A DNA stretch of 64,000 nt from Lepidostoma basale (GCA_022606425.2 JAHDVF020001353.1:744001-808000); one strand, 5' to 3'. Numbered from the stretch's first letter, positions 43,650 to 54,061 are shown. The notes: generated by a model not told the origin, from the sequence alone. Translations and numbers: made by a program.

Positions 43650-43915
43650 TCTCCCTATTAATCCGTTGCTCTTATTAAATCACCTGTGAAATATAGTTAT
43701 TGCATCGTCCATTGTTTTGGCCGAAACACAATGAAACTGTTATAATACCACAATTTCTTTTTATTCACTGAGAGTGTCTCTACAGCTGTTTCGCCAACCG
43801 ACGTTGGCATCATGAATAAAAATACTGTTTTTTCCACTTTTGAGTTTATTTTTCCCGACATGTTTCGAAGGCTTACACCTTCATCATCGGGAGAACGATA
43901 TAAACTTATTATTAT
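43650..43915 (-). repeat. Fused B and A hammerhead repeats
   Basis: B unit (43650-43812) has the GCCAAC/GUUGGC stem II and ACAGCUGU, but its CUGAUGA box is cut at the join. It is followed by A unit with CCGAUGA (43890-43884) and GAAACAUGUC. Confidence 0.7.
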
Positions 43916-44069
43916 ACTACTCGCGGCTCGCGGGCCGCGGGTTGGCCACCCTTGGTCTAGAGAGATGTGAGTGAAGGCAAGTTTAATGAAAAGTAAATGT
44001 CACCCTGCTCCTCTTCGAGATCAAATTTATACTCTTTCAATGTGAAGATATTTTTTTTTTACTATTGGA

Positions 44070-44412
44070 GACACATCTCCAGGCGTTATCTAGCAATACG
44101 TTGATGGCGGTAGCCTTTCACATTGTGTTAAAAAAGATCTTCAGCTTAATGCTTACTCCAATCTTAATAGATGACGCTAGTGTAGATTGAACTAAAAAAG
44201 GTGAAGTGTGGTGTTACATTGTAGTATACATACAACTTCCAAAAATTTGACAGACATGGCGGTCGTAAGAAGGGCAGAATGGGGAATGTTATATTACATA
44301 AAGCGTGCGCTTAACCCAATAAATGACAGGTCATAAGTCCTGTAAACGCCTCGATCACCATATTCTGTTTCCAATTTGCATCTTCGTCTCTATTGAGATA
44401 CAATTAATCCGT
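44070..44412 (-). repeat. Family N repeat, copy N10
   Basis: CACATCTCCAGGCGTTATC to TTGAGATACAATTAATCC. Confidence 0.75.
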
Positions 44413-44454
44413 AAAGATATTTGTTAATTGGGGTTTAAAAAGACCAATAGTGAT

Positions 44455-44745
44455 GATATTCTTTTTCTTCTTCTTTTAATAGATTTGAAAATCTGTGTCA
44501 CAGAAATTATTTGTCATGGGATGATGAGGTCCAGCTGTCCTTTCATCTCTTACTTAGTATTCCATTTGGACGGTGTTTGGAAGGGATTTCATAAGCGACT
44601 GTATGGTAGATGCGAATCTGTAAAAATCCATTCTGGCTACATGATCTTTCCAGTATCTTCTTCTGGATCTACTCTACTGATTCAAATCCTCTATTTTGTG
44701 TGTTTTTTTATGTCGGAAATGATCAATAAATAAATAAATAATGAT
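44455..44745 (-). pseudogene. RTE-C LINE 3' part, decayed
   Basis: Inverse of CTTCTTCTTTTAATAGATTT and ATGATGAGGTC matches the 49875-50110 copy. Its 5' side joins (AAAT)n. Confidence 0.6.
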
Positions 44746-44860
44746 ATCTTGGAGATATAATAATTATAAAATATTTCTTGTTTTTAAGCTTTTTTTTCAA
44801 ATTTGAAATAACACAATTTCTTCATAAATCAATATCACAATTTATTTTTATTCACTGAGA

Positions 44861-44910
44861 ATGTCACAACAGGTGTTTCGCCAACCGACGTTAGCATCAT
44901 CAGGTGTTAC
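44861..44910 (-). ncRNA. Hammerhead ribozyme motif B2
   Basis: CUGAUGA (44903-44897), extra U, stem II GCUAAC-GUCG-GUUGGC, GAA, ACACCUGU, U17, GUGACA. Stem I UGU/ACA and CAC/GUG with a two-base bulge. Confidence 0.72.
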
Positions 44911-45184
44911 AATAAACTTATTGACGAATTTTAATTAATTAAAACACTGTTTTTCTACTTTTGAGTTTATTTTTCTCGACATGTTTCGAAGGCTTACACT
45001 TTTATCAACGGGAGAACGATATAAGTTTATATCGTTCTCCCAATGATGGAGGTGTGTAAGCCTTCGAAACATGTCGAGAAAAATAAACTCAAAAGTGGAA
45101 AAAACAGTGTTTTAATTCATACAAATTCGTCATTATAGAATTCCACAGTATTAACGCCTTAAGTTTATCTAAAAATAAACTTAT

Positions 45185-45235
45185 TGTAACACCTGATGAT
45201 GCCAATATCGGTTGGCGAAACAGCTGTAGAGACAC
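45185..45235 (+). ncRNA. Hammerhead ribozyme motif B3
   Basis: CUGAUGA 45193-45199, extra U, stem II GCCAA-UAUCGG-UUGGC (45201-45216), GAA 45217-45219, palindromic ACAGCUGU 45220-45227, A17, then GAGACA (GUGACA in B2). Confidence 0.75.
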
Positions 45236-45669
45236 TCTCAGTGAATAAAAAGAAGTTTTAAATTTAACAGTAATCATGTAGTATCATAGTGTTTCGGCCA
45301 AAACAATGGACGATGAAATAACTCTATTTCACAGGTGATTTAATAAGATCAACGGATTAATAGGGAGAACGAGTTATCGAGGTACGCAATAACGAGGAAC
45401 TCGCAGCGTTTACTCCGCGTAGTAACAAAATTATTCTTATCCTGATCACGTTTCGCTTTAACGAGGTACAAATGAGTCGGAACTGCGTCTAAGTGAATAA
45501 TTACCACGAGGAGACTCTTATTCTTACTGCATCGTCAATCCAGCACTTATATTTCTAATTACTTTCAACTTCCGTTAATTAGCGAGACAAATAAGCGGCC
45601 ACTTGGATGGGTTGCACGTCAAATTACGAGGAACATAATATTTTGTATTTGAATAAATTAAATTAAAAT

Positions 45670-45935
45670 TAACGCCGTCTCTTCAAAGGGGTAGGTAGAA
45701 TATATCGACCTCCATTCTCCTCATACTAAATATATTTATTTTTTAACTAGTTCATAAAACGGACCATTTTCTACAACGCCCTTGATATGAATAATTCATA
45801 AAAACGGCGCTCTATAAATTATTCAATTTATAATTATTAATATCCATACTGTTCTTTCTTGACATATTTCTCTCGCTTTCTCTGCATTTATACATCGTGT
45901 CATGCACGTCCGTCGATATCTCCGATTTCCCGAGA
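45670..45935 (-). mobile_element. RTE-A 3' end, interrupted
   Basis: AACGCCGTCTCTTCAAAGG (45672) and TTGACATATTTCTCTCGC to CATGCACGTCCGTCG (about 45855-45915) are one inverted 3' end with about 110 bp of other sequence between. Confidence 0.65.
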
Positions 45936-45964
45936 AATATTATAAATATGTTTTGTCATGATGT

Positions 45965-46174
45965 GTCACAGAAGGATGCAAGAATAAATGCAGTAGAAAT
46001 GAGATCTCTTAGATGCATGTGTGAATATTCTGTGTATGATAGAGTGTCGAATGAAAATATAAGAAGTGAATGCGGTGCGAATGATGGTATAATGAATAAA
46101 ATAATGAAAGGATCATTCAGATGGTTTGGACACATAGAATGAATGATTGAAGAAAGAATGGTAAAAAAATTATA
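45965..46174 (+). pseudogene. RTE-A LINE fragment cut by mariner
   Basis: RINAVEMRSLRCMCEYSVYD, RVSNENIRSECGANDG and GSFRWFGHIE; stops where a mariner enters at TA (46173-46174). Confidence 0.82.
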
Positions 46175-46562
46175 TTAGGTCCTTACATATGAAATTGGCG
46201 TTTTGTATGGGGGGAACAAAAAGTTGATTTTTTTTAAATATAATATATTTATTTAATCAAAGTATGTACCATTGCTATCTATGCACTTTTGCCATCTCAT
46301 AGGTAGTTCATCGATCCCTTTACTAATAAAAAAACAATTCGGACGGGAATCAATAAAATCTTTGAAGTCGGTTTGGACTGCCCCATTGGAGTTGAATTTT
46401 TTCCCTTGCAAGAAGTTATCCAAATTTCGAAAAAAATAGTAATCTGTTGGGGCAAGGTCCGGAGAGTACGGTGGATGTCTTAAACATTCCAATTGAAGCT
46501 CTTCTAATTTGGTAGCCGTCTGTTGTTCAGTGTGTGGTCTAGCGTTATCATGAAGCAGCAGC
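46175..46562 (-). pseudogene. Mariner transposase C-terminus and one TIR
   Basis: Minus-strand LHDNARPHTEQQTATKLEE, RHPPYSPDLAPTDYYFF and CIDSNGTYFD, then stop. HDN to TDY is again 34 residues (DD34D). The end TTAGGTCCTTACATATG follows TA. N-terminal half absent. A third, distinct mariner family in the window. Confidence 0.88.
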
Positions 46563-46880
46563 AGTTCCGTAGTGATGATATTGTTTTATTTGCCGCGCTG
46601 CAGAACCAACCTGCCAATGGTTATGCCTGTGGGTAGGGCAATTTTATTGCTTAATCGGGTCGTGTCGGAGGTCGACATATTTCGTGATAGTGTGAGTTGC
46701 CTCAGGGATGCAATATCAATGTTAGGATTCTTTCTAATTCTTAAGCTTAATTTTATATATATATATATATATTTTTTTTTTGCTTCTCTTATAATTTCTC
46801 ACAATGTAATTGCAAACGATCTGGAATTATATGTCTGTAATGTTTGTGATTTTTATTAAAATAAATGAAAAAAAAAATGA
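46563..46880. other. Unidentified retroelement-like segment
   Basis: 46590-46650 resembles 16845-16900; (AT)n at about 46757-46775. No domain. Confidence 0.3.
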
Positions 46881-47005
46881 AATGACCAATATAATGAATT
46901 ACTGAAAGGCGGCCATGTTCGAAGTAGGAACAATCAACAAGCGTGCATGTCACGTTGTATGAATGTAGAAGAGGCGCGATAGTTATGTCAGGATAGCTAT
47001 ATGAA
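46881..47005 (+). mobile_element. RTE-A 3' block remnant
   Basis: Contains GAATTACTGAAAGGCGGCC and GCATGTCACGTTGTATGAATG; no tail. Confidence 0.65.
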
Positions 47006-47089
47006 ATTTAAATAGTCATTTGAATATCTCATTACGTTGCATTTCTGACTTATACGTTTCTTTTAACACAGCAAACGAACAGAGTAGCG

Positions 47090-47405
47090 AAATGCATACT
47101 GCACCGAATGCAGGCCTTTGGATTTGCAGGTAAGATGGCCGACGGGTGAGGCGAATGGCAGCACACTAGCACATAAAACATCGGAAAGGCATTTCGGCGT
47201 GCGGCAAATTGCATGCAAATGTTTCCAGGCCGAATGGGGGAAGCCGTGGGGACTAAAAGGCAGAATCGGTCCAAATAGAGGCGTTGTAGATGAATTCGAT
47301 TCTCTTGAGAAAAATCCCGTCCGTCTACGTGAACGTAAAAGTGTCGTGAAATTGAACGGGTGCCAATTTTTTTTTAATAAATTGCTACGACATGAATTCA
47401 AATGA
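47090..47405. other. GC-richer unique block, unknown
   Basis: Open on both strands (plus 47118-47405; minus 47419-47063). Contains a good splice-donor-like CAGGTAAGA at about 47127. No domain and no partner; the best, still weak, candidate for unique host sequence. Confidence 0.3.
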
Positions 47406-47569
47406 AAAATCAGTGACAATGTGTTATTGTTAGTATAGAATCTTGCAAAATCTCACCCCGAAGTCCATTTCCTATGTCGTGCCCCTCCCCTTGTAAGCTA
47501 AAAAAGTGTTCTTAAGTAAGTTATTTTTTTTTAATATTTGGGGTATTAGTTTTGTAAAACTCCATATTA

Positions 47570-48092
47570 ATTTAATAATAGTAAACACGATTGTTTAGTG
47601 GTTTTACTTGGATTTAATTTGTATAAGTTATATAAATTGTGAAAAATTTGTTTCGCCTTGCGAGGGCATTCTTAAACTGAACCTAATCGCCAAACAGTGT
47701 GTCCTTATATTGAGTTTACAAATCTTAAGGGTGGGGTAGAAAGTATATAATGCAAATTTATTAACATTGCAACTGAATTTTCTAGGAATTTTTGCAATGT
47801 TACTGTTTTTTATTATGTATTGAACCTCAAAAATTCACAGAAATTCAATTGTAAATTTACTTATGACTAATCATTAGTTCTAAGAAAAACCAAATTGGTT
47901 TATTTAACAACTCAAAAATTTGCATTATATACTTTCTCCCCCACCCTTAAGATTTCTAAACTCAATATAAGGACACACTGTTTGGCGATTAGGTTCAGTT
48001 TCAGAATGCCCTCGCCAAGCGAAACAAATTTCTCACAATTTATATAAATTAAATCCAAGTAAAACCATTAAACAATCGAGTTTATCATTATT
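47570..48092. repeat. Family M palindrome, arms about 190 bp
   Basis: Arms run from AGTAAACACGATTGTTTAG to the AT-rich centre at about 47840 and back. Each arm includes GCCCTCG...AAGCGAAACAAATTT, a hammerhead-like half with stem III ACAAATTTGT and core UUNAGAA. The inner arms contain AAACAGTGTGTCCTTATATT. Confidence 0.75.
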
Positions 48093-48690
48093 AAGTTAAA
48101 TTTTATTTTTTTAATATATCAAACCACCCTGTAATGGTTTCGTTTTAAAGATAAGAATCACAAAATATAGTAATTACTTAGCGTCTGCAATTAGTTTCAA
48201 ACAAAGGTGTTTTCACTGTATTAATAAAATTAAAAAATATAGTGTTTTCTGCATACGTTAATGTTTAATGCAGAAGTTTTATGAGGATAATAATTTATTC
48301 CGTGGAAAACAGAGAACGCCATTAGAAGCGGTAGACCTTGCATTACATTTTCAACACGTAATTTTTCCAAGAAAAATTTTCGCTTCATTTGTTGGGATGT
48401 ATAGAATAGTCTAATTTACTACACAAAGAACACAGGAAATTAAAAATGTTGATTTACTCGAGAGACCTTGGTTAAATTAAATTACTCGTTTTTATGAATA
48501 CTTTGATCGTGTTTATACGCCTTTATGTCAGGGAAACGCTAAAAACATTGAAATTGAAATTCCACTTTAAGGAATATACATAAAAAAAATTACAATTCGA
48601 TATATGAATCGAAAAATGTGACGTCCAGGAATAACACGTGTTGGATAACACATTGATTGTGGTTGACATAACACGAGTAAATAAAAAAAT
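48093..48690. other. No gene seen
   Basis: AT-rich, nothing recognised. Confidence 0.35.
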
Positions 48691-48860
48691 ATTAAATAGT
48701 CCATTGTTTTGGCCGAAATTGATATGATATGATACCTTATAATTTAAAACTGTTGAATAAAACAACTTTGTTTTTTGTATCACAATTGTTTTTTTATTTT
48801 ACGCGACAGCTATTTCATCAACCTATGTTGACATCATCAGGTATCACAATAATATATCAA
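48690..48860 (-). repeat. Family B' single arm
   Basis: TAGTCCATTGTTTTGGCCGA also occurs near the other B and B' repeats (43.7, 45.3 kb). Contains the ribozyme motif below. Confidence 0.65.
48799..48846 (-). ncRNA. Hammerhead ribozyme motif, family B'
   Basis: CUGAUGA (48840-48834), extra U, stem II GUCAAC-AUAG-GUUGAU, GAA, AUAGCUGU, C17 (a GUC site), GCGU. Canonical core throughout. Confidence 0.75.
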
Positions 48861-48934
48861 CTGTCATATTTTCGTGATTTTTCGAATCTTTATGTGTATT
48901 TGTTCCTATGTCAAATTGAATAATTTCTTTGATA

Positions 48935-49475
48935 TAATTTGATATAATCCTCGGTCGTCCTCTATTTCCGGTTCCATTTACATCGTTAACATATAATTTT
49001 TTTGCCATTCTTTCTTCATTCATTCTTTCCATATGTCCAAACCATCTTAATGATCCTTTCATTGTTTTGTTCATAACACCATCATTCGCACCGCATTCAC
49101 TTCTTATATTTTCATTTGACACTCTATCATACACAGAGTATCCACACATTCATCTAATAGATCTTATTTCTACTGCATTTATTCTACTTTCATACTTTTT
49201 TTGCCAGTTCAATGCTTCACTTCCATACATAAGGGTTGGTCGAAGAACACCATTGTGCACTGCCATTCAAGCTTTTTGGATATGTTTTTGTTTGCGATGA
49301 CCACTGTAAGTGCACCATTCACTTTGTTGCCTGCCTCAACCCTTCTTTCAATATCCCTCTCCACTCGCCCAGCTCTTGTAAACATACTACCTAAATACAC
49401 GGACTTATCTACTTGCTCCAAATTTTCACCATTCACGCTAATGTTACAGACTGTCATGATTTCTTCTTAAATATA
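48935..49475 (-). pseudogene. RTE-A LINE fragment
   Basis: From TVCNISVNGENLEQVDKSVY through FTRAGRVERDIERRVEAGNK, VNGALTVVIANKNISKK, MCGYSVYDRVSNENIRSE, GANDGVMNKTMKGSLRWF and MNEERMAKKLYVNDVNG. Several shifts around 49200. Confidence 0.85.
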
Positions 49476-49869
49476 TTTTTTTAATTTCAAAATCACTTTT
49501 TTCATCTTTGAAGAAGGGTGTGAAAAGAGGCACACTGGAGTGAAAAGCTCGTTTAGACGAGTGCAATTCCGCATACCGCTATCGCCCTTTATTTCTGGCG
49601 TACATTTTTCCCTTTTCACCGCGCTAAATTATTTCAGCATATAATTTAAGGTCCGGCTTTAGAATCCACGAAAGTTATTGCTGGCGGTTTGTTATTCCAT
49701 TTCGAAAACCAAATTTCGCGTTTTAATATCGCAAAATTAATTTAGGGAGAAAAGCTCCACCGAAAAGCTGATGTAACACAATTTTTCAAAATTCTCCCAT
49801 TTAAAACAGTATTATTCAAATGAGAGCATTGTAAGAGATTTTTGTATTTTATAAATAATATCAAATATA
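49476..49869. other. No gene seen
   Basis: Nothing recognised. Confidence 0.35.
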
Positions 49870-50345
49870 CAATAAATTCTTCTTCTTCTTCTTTTAATAG
49901 ATTTGATGATCTGTGACACAGATATCATGTCTCGTCGAATGATGAGATCTAGCTATCCTTTCATATCTTAGGCGGTCTTCCAGGTGGGCGGTGTCCGGAG
50001 GTGATTTCATAAGCGGTTGTATATGCAAGTCTGTCACCATCCATTCGGGCTACATGGTCCATCCAGTAACTTCTTCTGGACCTTCTCCGCTGAACGATAT
50101 CCGCTATTTTCCAAGTTCTTCTTATGTCTACGTTGCGGACATGATCTTGGAGAGTTTTTCCAATAACTGATCTTAGGACCTTCATCTCCGATGTTCTTAG
50201 TAGTCCCTTGGTTCGCACAGTATCGTCTCGCGTCTCTACAGCGTACGTCATGATAGGTCGCACGCATGTTTTATAAATTCTGATCTTGCTGTCGATACGC
50301 ATGTGCTTGTTTTTCCAGATCAGATTCTTCAGGCATTTATTTTTG
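49870..50345 (-). pseudogene. RTE-C LINE fragment
   Basis: IYKTCVRPIMTYAVETRDDT, LRTSEMKVLRSVIGKTLQDH and GHRPPGRPPK are open from 50302; 3' UTR ends GAAGAAGAAGAA (inverse) at 49879. Confidence 0.82.
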
Positions 50346-50530
50346 AAAACATTTATTTTTATTTTTTAAAAAGACTAACACCAAGGATTTAAATCTGTGA
50401 TATTATAATTCATTTTACAATCTCCAATATGAGCAAAAAGTAGCTCATTATTATGAAGAAGGAATCTGATAGTGTCTAGGCTTGAACCTTAGTCCCCTGG
50501 ATCAAGAGCCAAACGTTCTATCCCCTAGAC
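50346..50530 (-). mobile_element. tRNA-derived SINE, cut by hAT
   Basis: Body, B box (inverse AGGCTTGAACC) and A-box side up to CCCTAGAC, where the hAT starts. Confidence 0.78.
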
Positions 50531-51257
50531 CAGTGGTCCGCAACCGGTGTGCCGCATCACACTGGTGTGCTATGAGCCGGATGCAGGTGTGCCGCGGCCA
50601 AACGTATAATGAAAAAAAAAATGTTTTAGTCGGAACTCGTGAATTGCGAAAGAGTCGACTCTTTCGTAAATCAGTTCAGGAGACATTGTTGCCTTTTAGT
50701 TGTTTATTTGAGGCCATTCGTGAAAAATCAATCACCGCTGATTTCTACTGGCTGGAAGTTCCTGGCGACCTCAATTTTTTTTACTTAACTCATTCATCGC
50801 CACATGTTTGTAGAAACAACGCGCCGGTACGCCACGTATTTTCTCCCAAACTATCGAAAAATATCGATCCTTTTTGGTTTGTTAATATTTTAAAATATTC
50901 ATAGATGTCATTGTAAGAAGATCGGAATTAATTTTGAAATACATCATTCGAATATTGCGAAACGCGCACAGCTGCGCTTATGGCGATCGTCTACGAAGAG
51001 CGCACATGTGTGCTTACGGCGATCGTCGGGTTAACAGCGACTTCCGGCTAGTAAAATTCGCGAAAATTTGGTCCTTCGATCTTTCGGGAGGAGCAAAATA
51101 AAACAGTCGCTGCTGATTTCTACTAGCCGGAAGTCGCCGATGAGCTAAAAAAACGTCTCCTGAGCTGATTGACGCCCACGTCCAGTTCGAATTTTAGGTT
51201 TTGGTGTGCCGCTGAATTCTAGGAAGAACTTATGTGTGAAAAGATTGCAGGGCACTG
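50531..51257. mobile_element. hAT-type non-autonomous element, 727 bp
   Basis: TIRs CAGTGGTCCGCAACC and inverse CAGTGCCCTGCAATC, with perfect 8-bp CCCTAGAC at 50523-50530 and 51258-51265. Internal direct repeats GCTGATTTCTACT and GGCGATCGTC. No transposase. Confidence 0.88.
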
Positions 51258-51284
51258 CCCTAGACCTCCATCTGATTACGCTCC

Positions 51285-51430
51285 ACTGATTCAGCAGTGT
51301 GAATGGAAAACAGAAGCCGAGGATAGCCAAGGATAACAGGGCATGACCAAATTAATCAATGAATAAGAGGACATATTCGAAGTCAGAAATATCGACGAGC
51401 GTGCGTACGTATGTATGAATGTAATAATGT
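51285..51430 (+). mobile_element. RTE-A fragment
   Basis: CAGTGTGAATGGAAAACAGA, GGGCATGACCAAATTAATC and CGACGAGCGTGC; SVSGKRSRG subfamily. Confidence 0.65.
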
Positions 51431-51829
51431 AAGTCTAGATTTAATACGCTTAAAAACAGCACAGATGTTTTGCTCACCGTGTTCCTCTGGATGTTCCACG
51501 AATTTGATATGTCTTACTTATGAGTAAATATTTACTTAAATCTTCTTAAGAACCACTGCCTAAATAAAGAAGTGCCGAAAATTTATGTATATCTGTACTA
51601 AAACTTATTTCTCGGTACTGAAATTAAGTCTCCAAAGTAAAGAGAAACTTCCTTATAACTGAACATGAGTAGGTTCCTTTTGATTTACTGAAAATCTCGG
51701 ATAAATTTAAACCTTCAAAGTATCATGTGAACATAATTTCTTAACTAACATTCTTAGAATTAAGATTAATTGACAAATGGGAGATGTTGTTGTTTGACTC
51801 GATTTTCTTTCATGTTATAATGTATTAAG
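51431..51829. other. No gene seen
   Basis: Nothing recognised. Confidence 0.35.
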
Positions 51830-52315
51830 CTTAAATGAAAGTGCACAATGGTGTTCTTATACCGACCCTTATGTATGGAAGTAAAGCATGGAACTGGCAA
51901 AAGGATGAAAGTAGAATAAATGCAGTAGAAATTAGAGCTTTTAGACGAATGTGTGCATACTCTGTGTATGATTGAGTGTCGAATGAAATTATAAGAAGTG
52001 AATGCGGTGCGAATGATGATGTAATCAACAAAAATGAAAGGATCATTAAGATGGTTTGGAAACATGGAAAGAATGAATGAAGAAAGAATGGTGAAAAAAG
52101 TATTTGTTAACTATGTAAATGTAACTAGAAATAGAAGACCGAGGAAAACGCGGCACGATAAAATAAATCAAATATTGAATGTCAGCTACGTGAGGAGTCA
52201 GAGAAATCGACGCGCGTGCATGACACGATGTATGAATGTTGAGGAAGCGAGAGAAATATGTCAGTAAAGAAAAGTGCGGCAGTCCATTCTTTCTACCTAA
52301 CCCTTCGGGGATACC
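51830..52315 (+). pseudogene. RTE-A LINE fragment
   Basis: KVHNGVLIPTLMYGSKAWNW, MCAYSVYD stop VSNEIIRSECGAND, GSLRWFGNMERMNEERMVKK and MTRCMNVEEAREICQ; the 3' end is lost at about 52315. Confidence 0.82.
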
Positions 52316-52655
52316 GCCGACATTCAATATATGATTAATTTGATATTGCTACGTTTTCCTCGGTCTTCCTATATTTCTAGTTCCGTTTACATCGTTAACA
52401 TATACTCTTTTTACCATTCTTTCTTCATTCCTTCTTTCCATGTTTCCAAAGCATCATAATGATCCTTTCATTATTTTGTTCATAACACCATCATTCGCAG
52501 CGCATTCACTTCTTATATATTCATTCGACACTCTTAAATACACGAAATATATTCACGCATTCGTCTAAGAGATCTCATATTTAATATGGATCGATACAAG
52601 AACACCATTGTGCAGTGCCATTTTAGCCTTTTTGGATAGGCTTTTGTTTTAATTA
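52316..52655 (-). pseudogene. RTE-A segment in opposite orientation
   Basis: Continues directly from the plus-strand piece but is inverted (CGTTTTCCTCGGTC to CACCATTGTGCAGTGCC). A plus-strand tail (52660-52725) follows. Confidence 0.75.
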
Positions 52656-52728
52656 AGAATCGTATGACGTATGGTCCATTTTTTCTGCCTAACCCTTCAA
52701 GAAGAGAGCGTGATGCTTAGTTAGTTCA
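52656..52728 (+). mobile_element. RTE-A tail
   Basis: GTCCATTTTTTCTGCCTAAC, GAGAGCGTGATGCTTAGTTA. Confidence 0.7.
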
Positions 52729-52734
52729 ATGCAG

Positions 52735-53263
52735 CAGCAAGACTCATTATAGGCATTCCAAAAAAGTCCCATTTAACACAACATCTCAAAGAACCTCACT
52801 GGCTTAAGAGTCCAGAAAGAATCCAGTATAAACTCTGCTGGGCAGTCCTCAAAGCGCTACATGGAATGGCTCCAAATTATACATCCGAACTCTGTATAAC
52901 GGACAGCCTAAATACAAGGAAATCCACGCTTCGCTCGGCGAACTCCTCGGCAATAGGAAGATTAGTTGAGCCAAAGCGTTGCCCTTGTAAAAATTTCGGG
53001 GATCGAGCGTTTGCGGTAGCCGGTCCATCAGCTTGGAACAATCTTCCTTCACACTTCAGGTGCATAAATGATCCGACAGACTTCAGATATAAGCTGAAAA
53101 CCCATTTTTTCATATTTCATACCCAATTTGAAACTTGCATATTTTGTTCTATTATACTTTCTAATCGATCGCAAATATCAATCAGATGCAGCGTTCATAT
53201 TTAGATTTAAAACACGTCTTAATGCGCCCTTGAGGTGATTATATCACAAAAACGCCGCTTTAA
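52735..53263 (+). pseudogene. L2-like LINE, ORF C-terminus and 3' UTR
   Basis: NAAARLIIGIPKKSHLTQHL, EPHWLKSPERIQYKLCWAVL, GMAPNYTSELCITDSLNTR, GDRAFAVAGPSAWNNLPSHF and KLKTHFF follow the classical L2/CR1 ending. Open from about 52735 to 53110 apart from minor damage. The 3' UTR is interrupted at TTAA by a piggyBac-like element and resumes at 54029. Confidence 0.87.
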
Positions 53264-54028
53264 CCGTCGCGTTGCCATGTGGTAAATTGAGTTTCCACTG
53301 CCAATTTAAAGTTGATTTTCTTAAAACCTATGGACCCTAATATTATAAAAAAAATTCTAATCCTCCATTGAAGTGTTCTCAATATTTCGTAATAAAAAAA
53401 AATAAAAAAATTACTTCCTTCATCCCAAAAAAAAATATTTTCTAAGACTGCCCTCACCTTCATTCGTGTTAAGGTAGAATTTGTTTTGCTAATATTTACA
53501 ACTTTATCAAAAGTGACAAATACTTACTCGCTGTTTTGAACGTATTATAAATTATATCTTTGGCTTTTTCTATATGTACGTAATAATACCGACTGTAGAC
53601 GGAAACGCAGGACGCAACTTAATAATATCAGAACTGTGAAAATATTAACACTTTACCAAAAGGGACAAATATTAATACGTACTCGTTGTCTTGAACGTAC
53701 TATACATTTTGCCTAGGTGCCTTTATCTTCGCCCCGCCGGCCGCGGCGCGCAGACAAGTTTATACCTGATGTTTAGTCGTTCGTATGCTATGACGCATTA
53801 CATATCAGAAATCGCATGGTTCCAGAAAAAAATTATTAATGATATGTTTTTCAAATAATCCATGTATGTTATAGATATCGATCTATTCCTAATGAAATTC
53901 CCTACAAGATGACATAAATTAAATTTTGATTCATCTAGTCATATGCTTGATATTTAGATAAAGTTAGCGGTAAACTGAACTTACCACATGGGAGCAAGCG
54001 TTTTGTTTTGAACACGGTACGTTAAGGG
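53264..54028. mobile_element. piggyBac-like non-autonomous element, 765 bp
   Basis: TTAA on both sides (53260-53263; 54029-54032). Ends CCGTCGCGTTGCC and, inverse, CCCTTAACGTACCG. Subterminal inverted repeat CCATGTGGTAA (about 53275-53291) and TTACCACATGG (about 53975). An internal duplication of about 60 bp (TATCAAAAGTGACAAAT / TACCAAAAGGGACAAAT). The host L2 3' UTR at 11620 gives the empty-site sequence. Confidence 0.85.
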
Positions 54029-54061
54029 TTAAAAGTTAGCATATTATTTTATTATTATTAT
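54029..54061 (+). mobile_element. L2-like 3' terminus, resumed
   Basis: AAAAGTTAGCATATTATTTT and (ATT)n, identical in layout to 11620-11640. Confidence 0.75.

Larger units (their letters stand above)
42642..43954. mobile_element. hAT-type element, 8-bp TSD, filled with nested repeats
   Basis: TIRs CAGGGGTGGCCAACC and GGTTGGCCACCCTTG (inverse CAAGGGTGGCCAACC). The 8-bp GTCTAGAG is perfect on both sides (42634-42641 and 43955-43962). Subterminal GGGCCGTAC and CGGGCCGCGG. No transposase; inside are family N, hammerhead D2 and B/A repeats. Confidence 0.88.
44820..45375. repeat. Family B palindrome with family A palindrome in its loop
   Basis: B arms (44820-44935; 45173-45375) carry opposite hammerheads B2 and B3. 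The A palindrome (44936-45172) lies between them, with its own decayed pair (CCGUUGA, CCAAUGA). The far B arm also matches 43650-43800 inverted. Confidence 0.8.

Noticed and set aside
43645..43740. GGCCGAAACAC as another hammerhead 3' half
   Set aside because: No stem II hairpin or CUGANGA box at the right distance, and no palindromic stem III.
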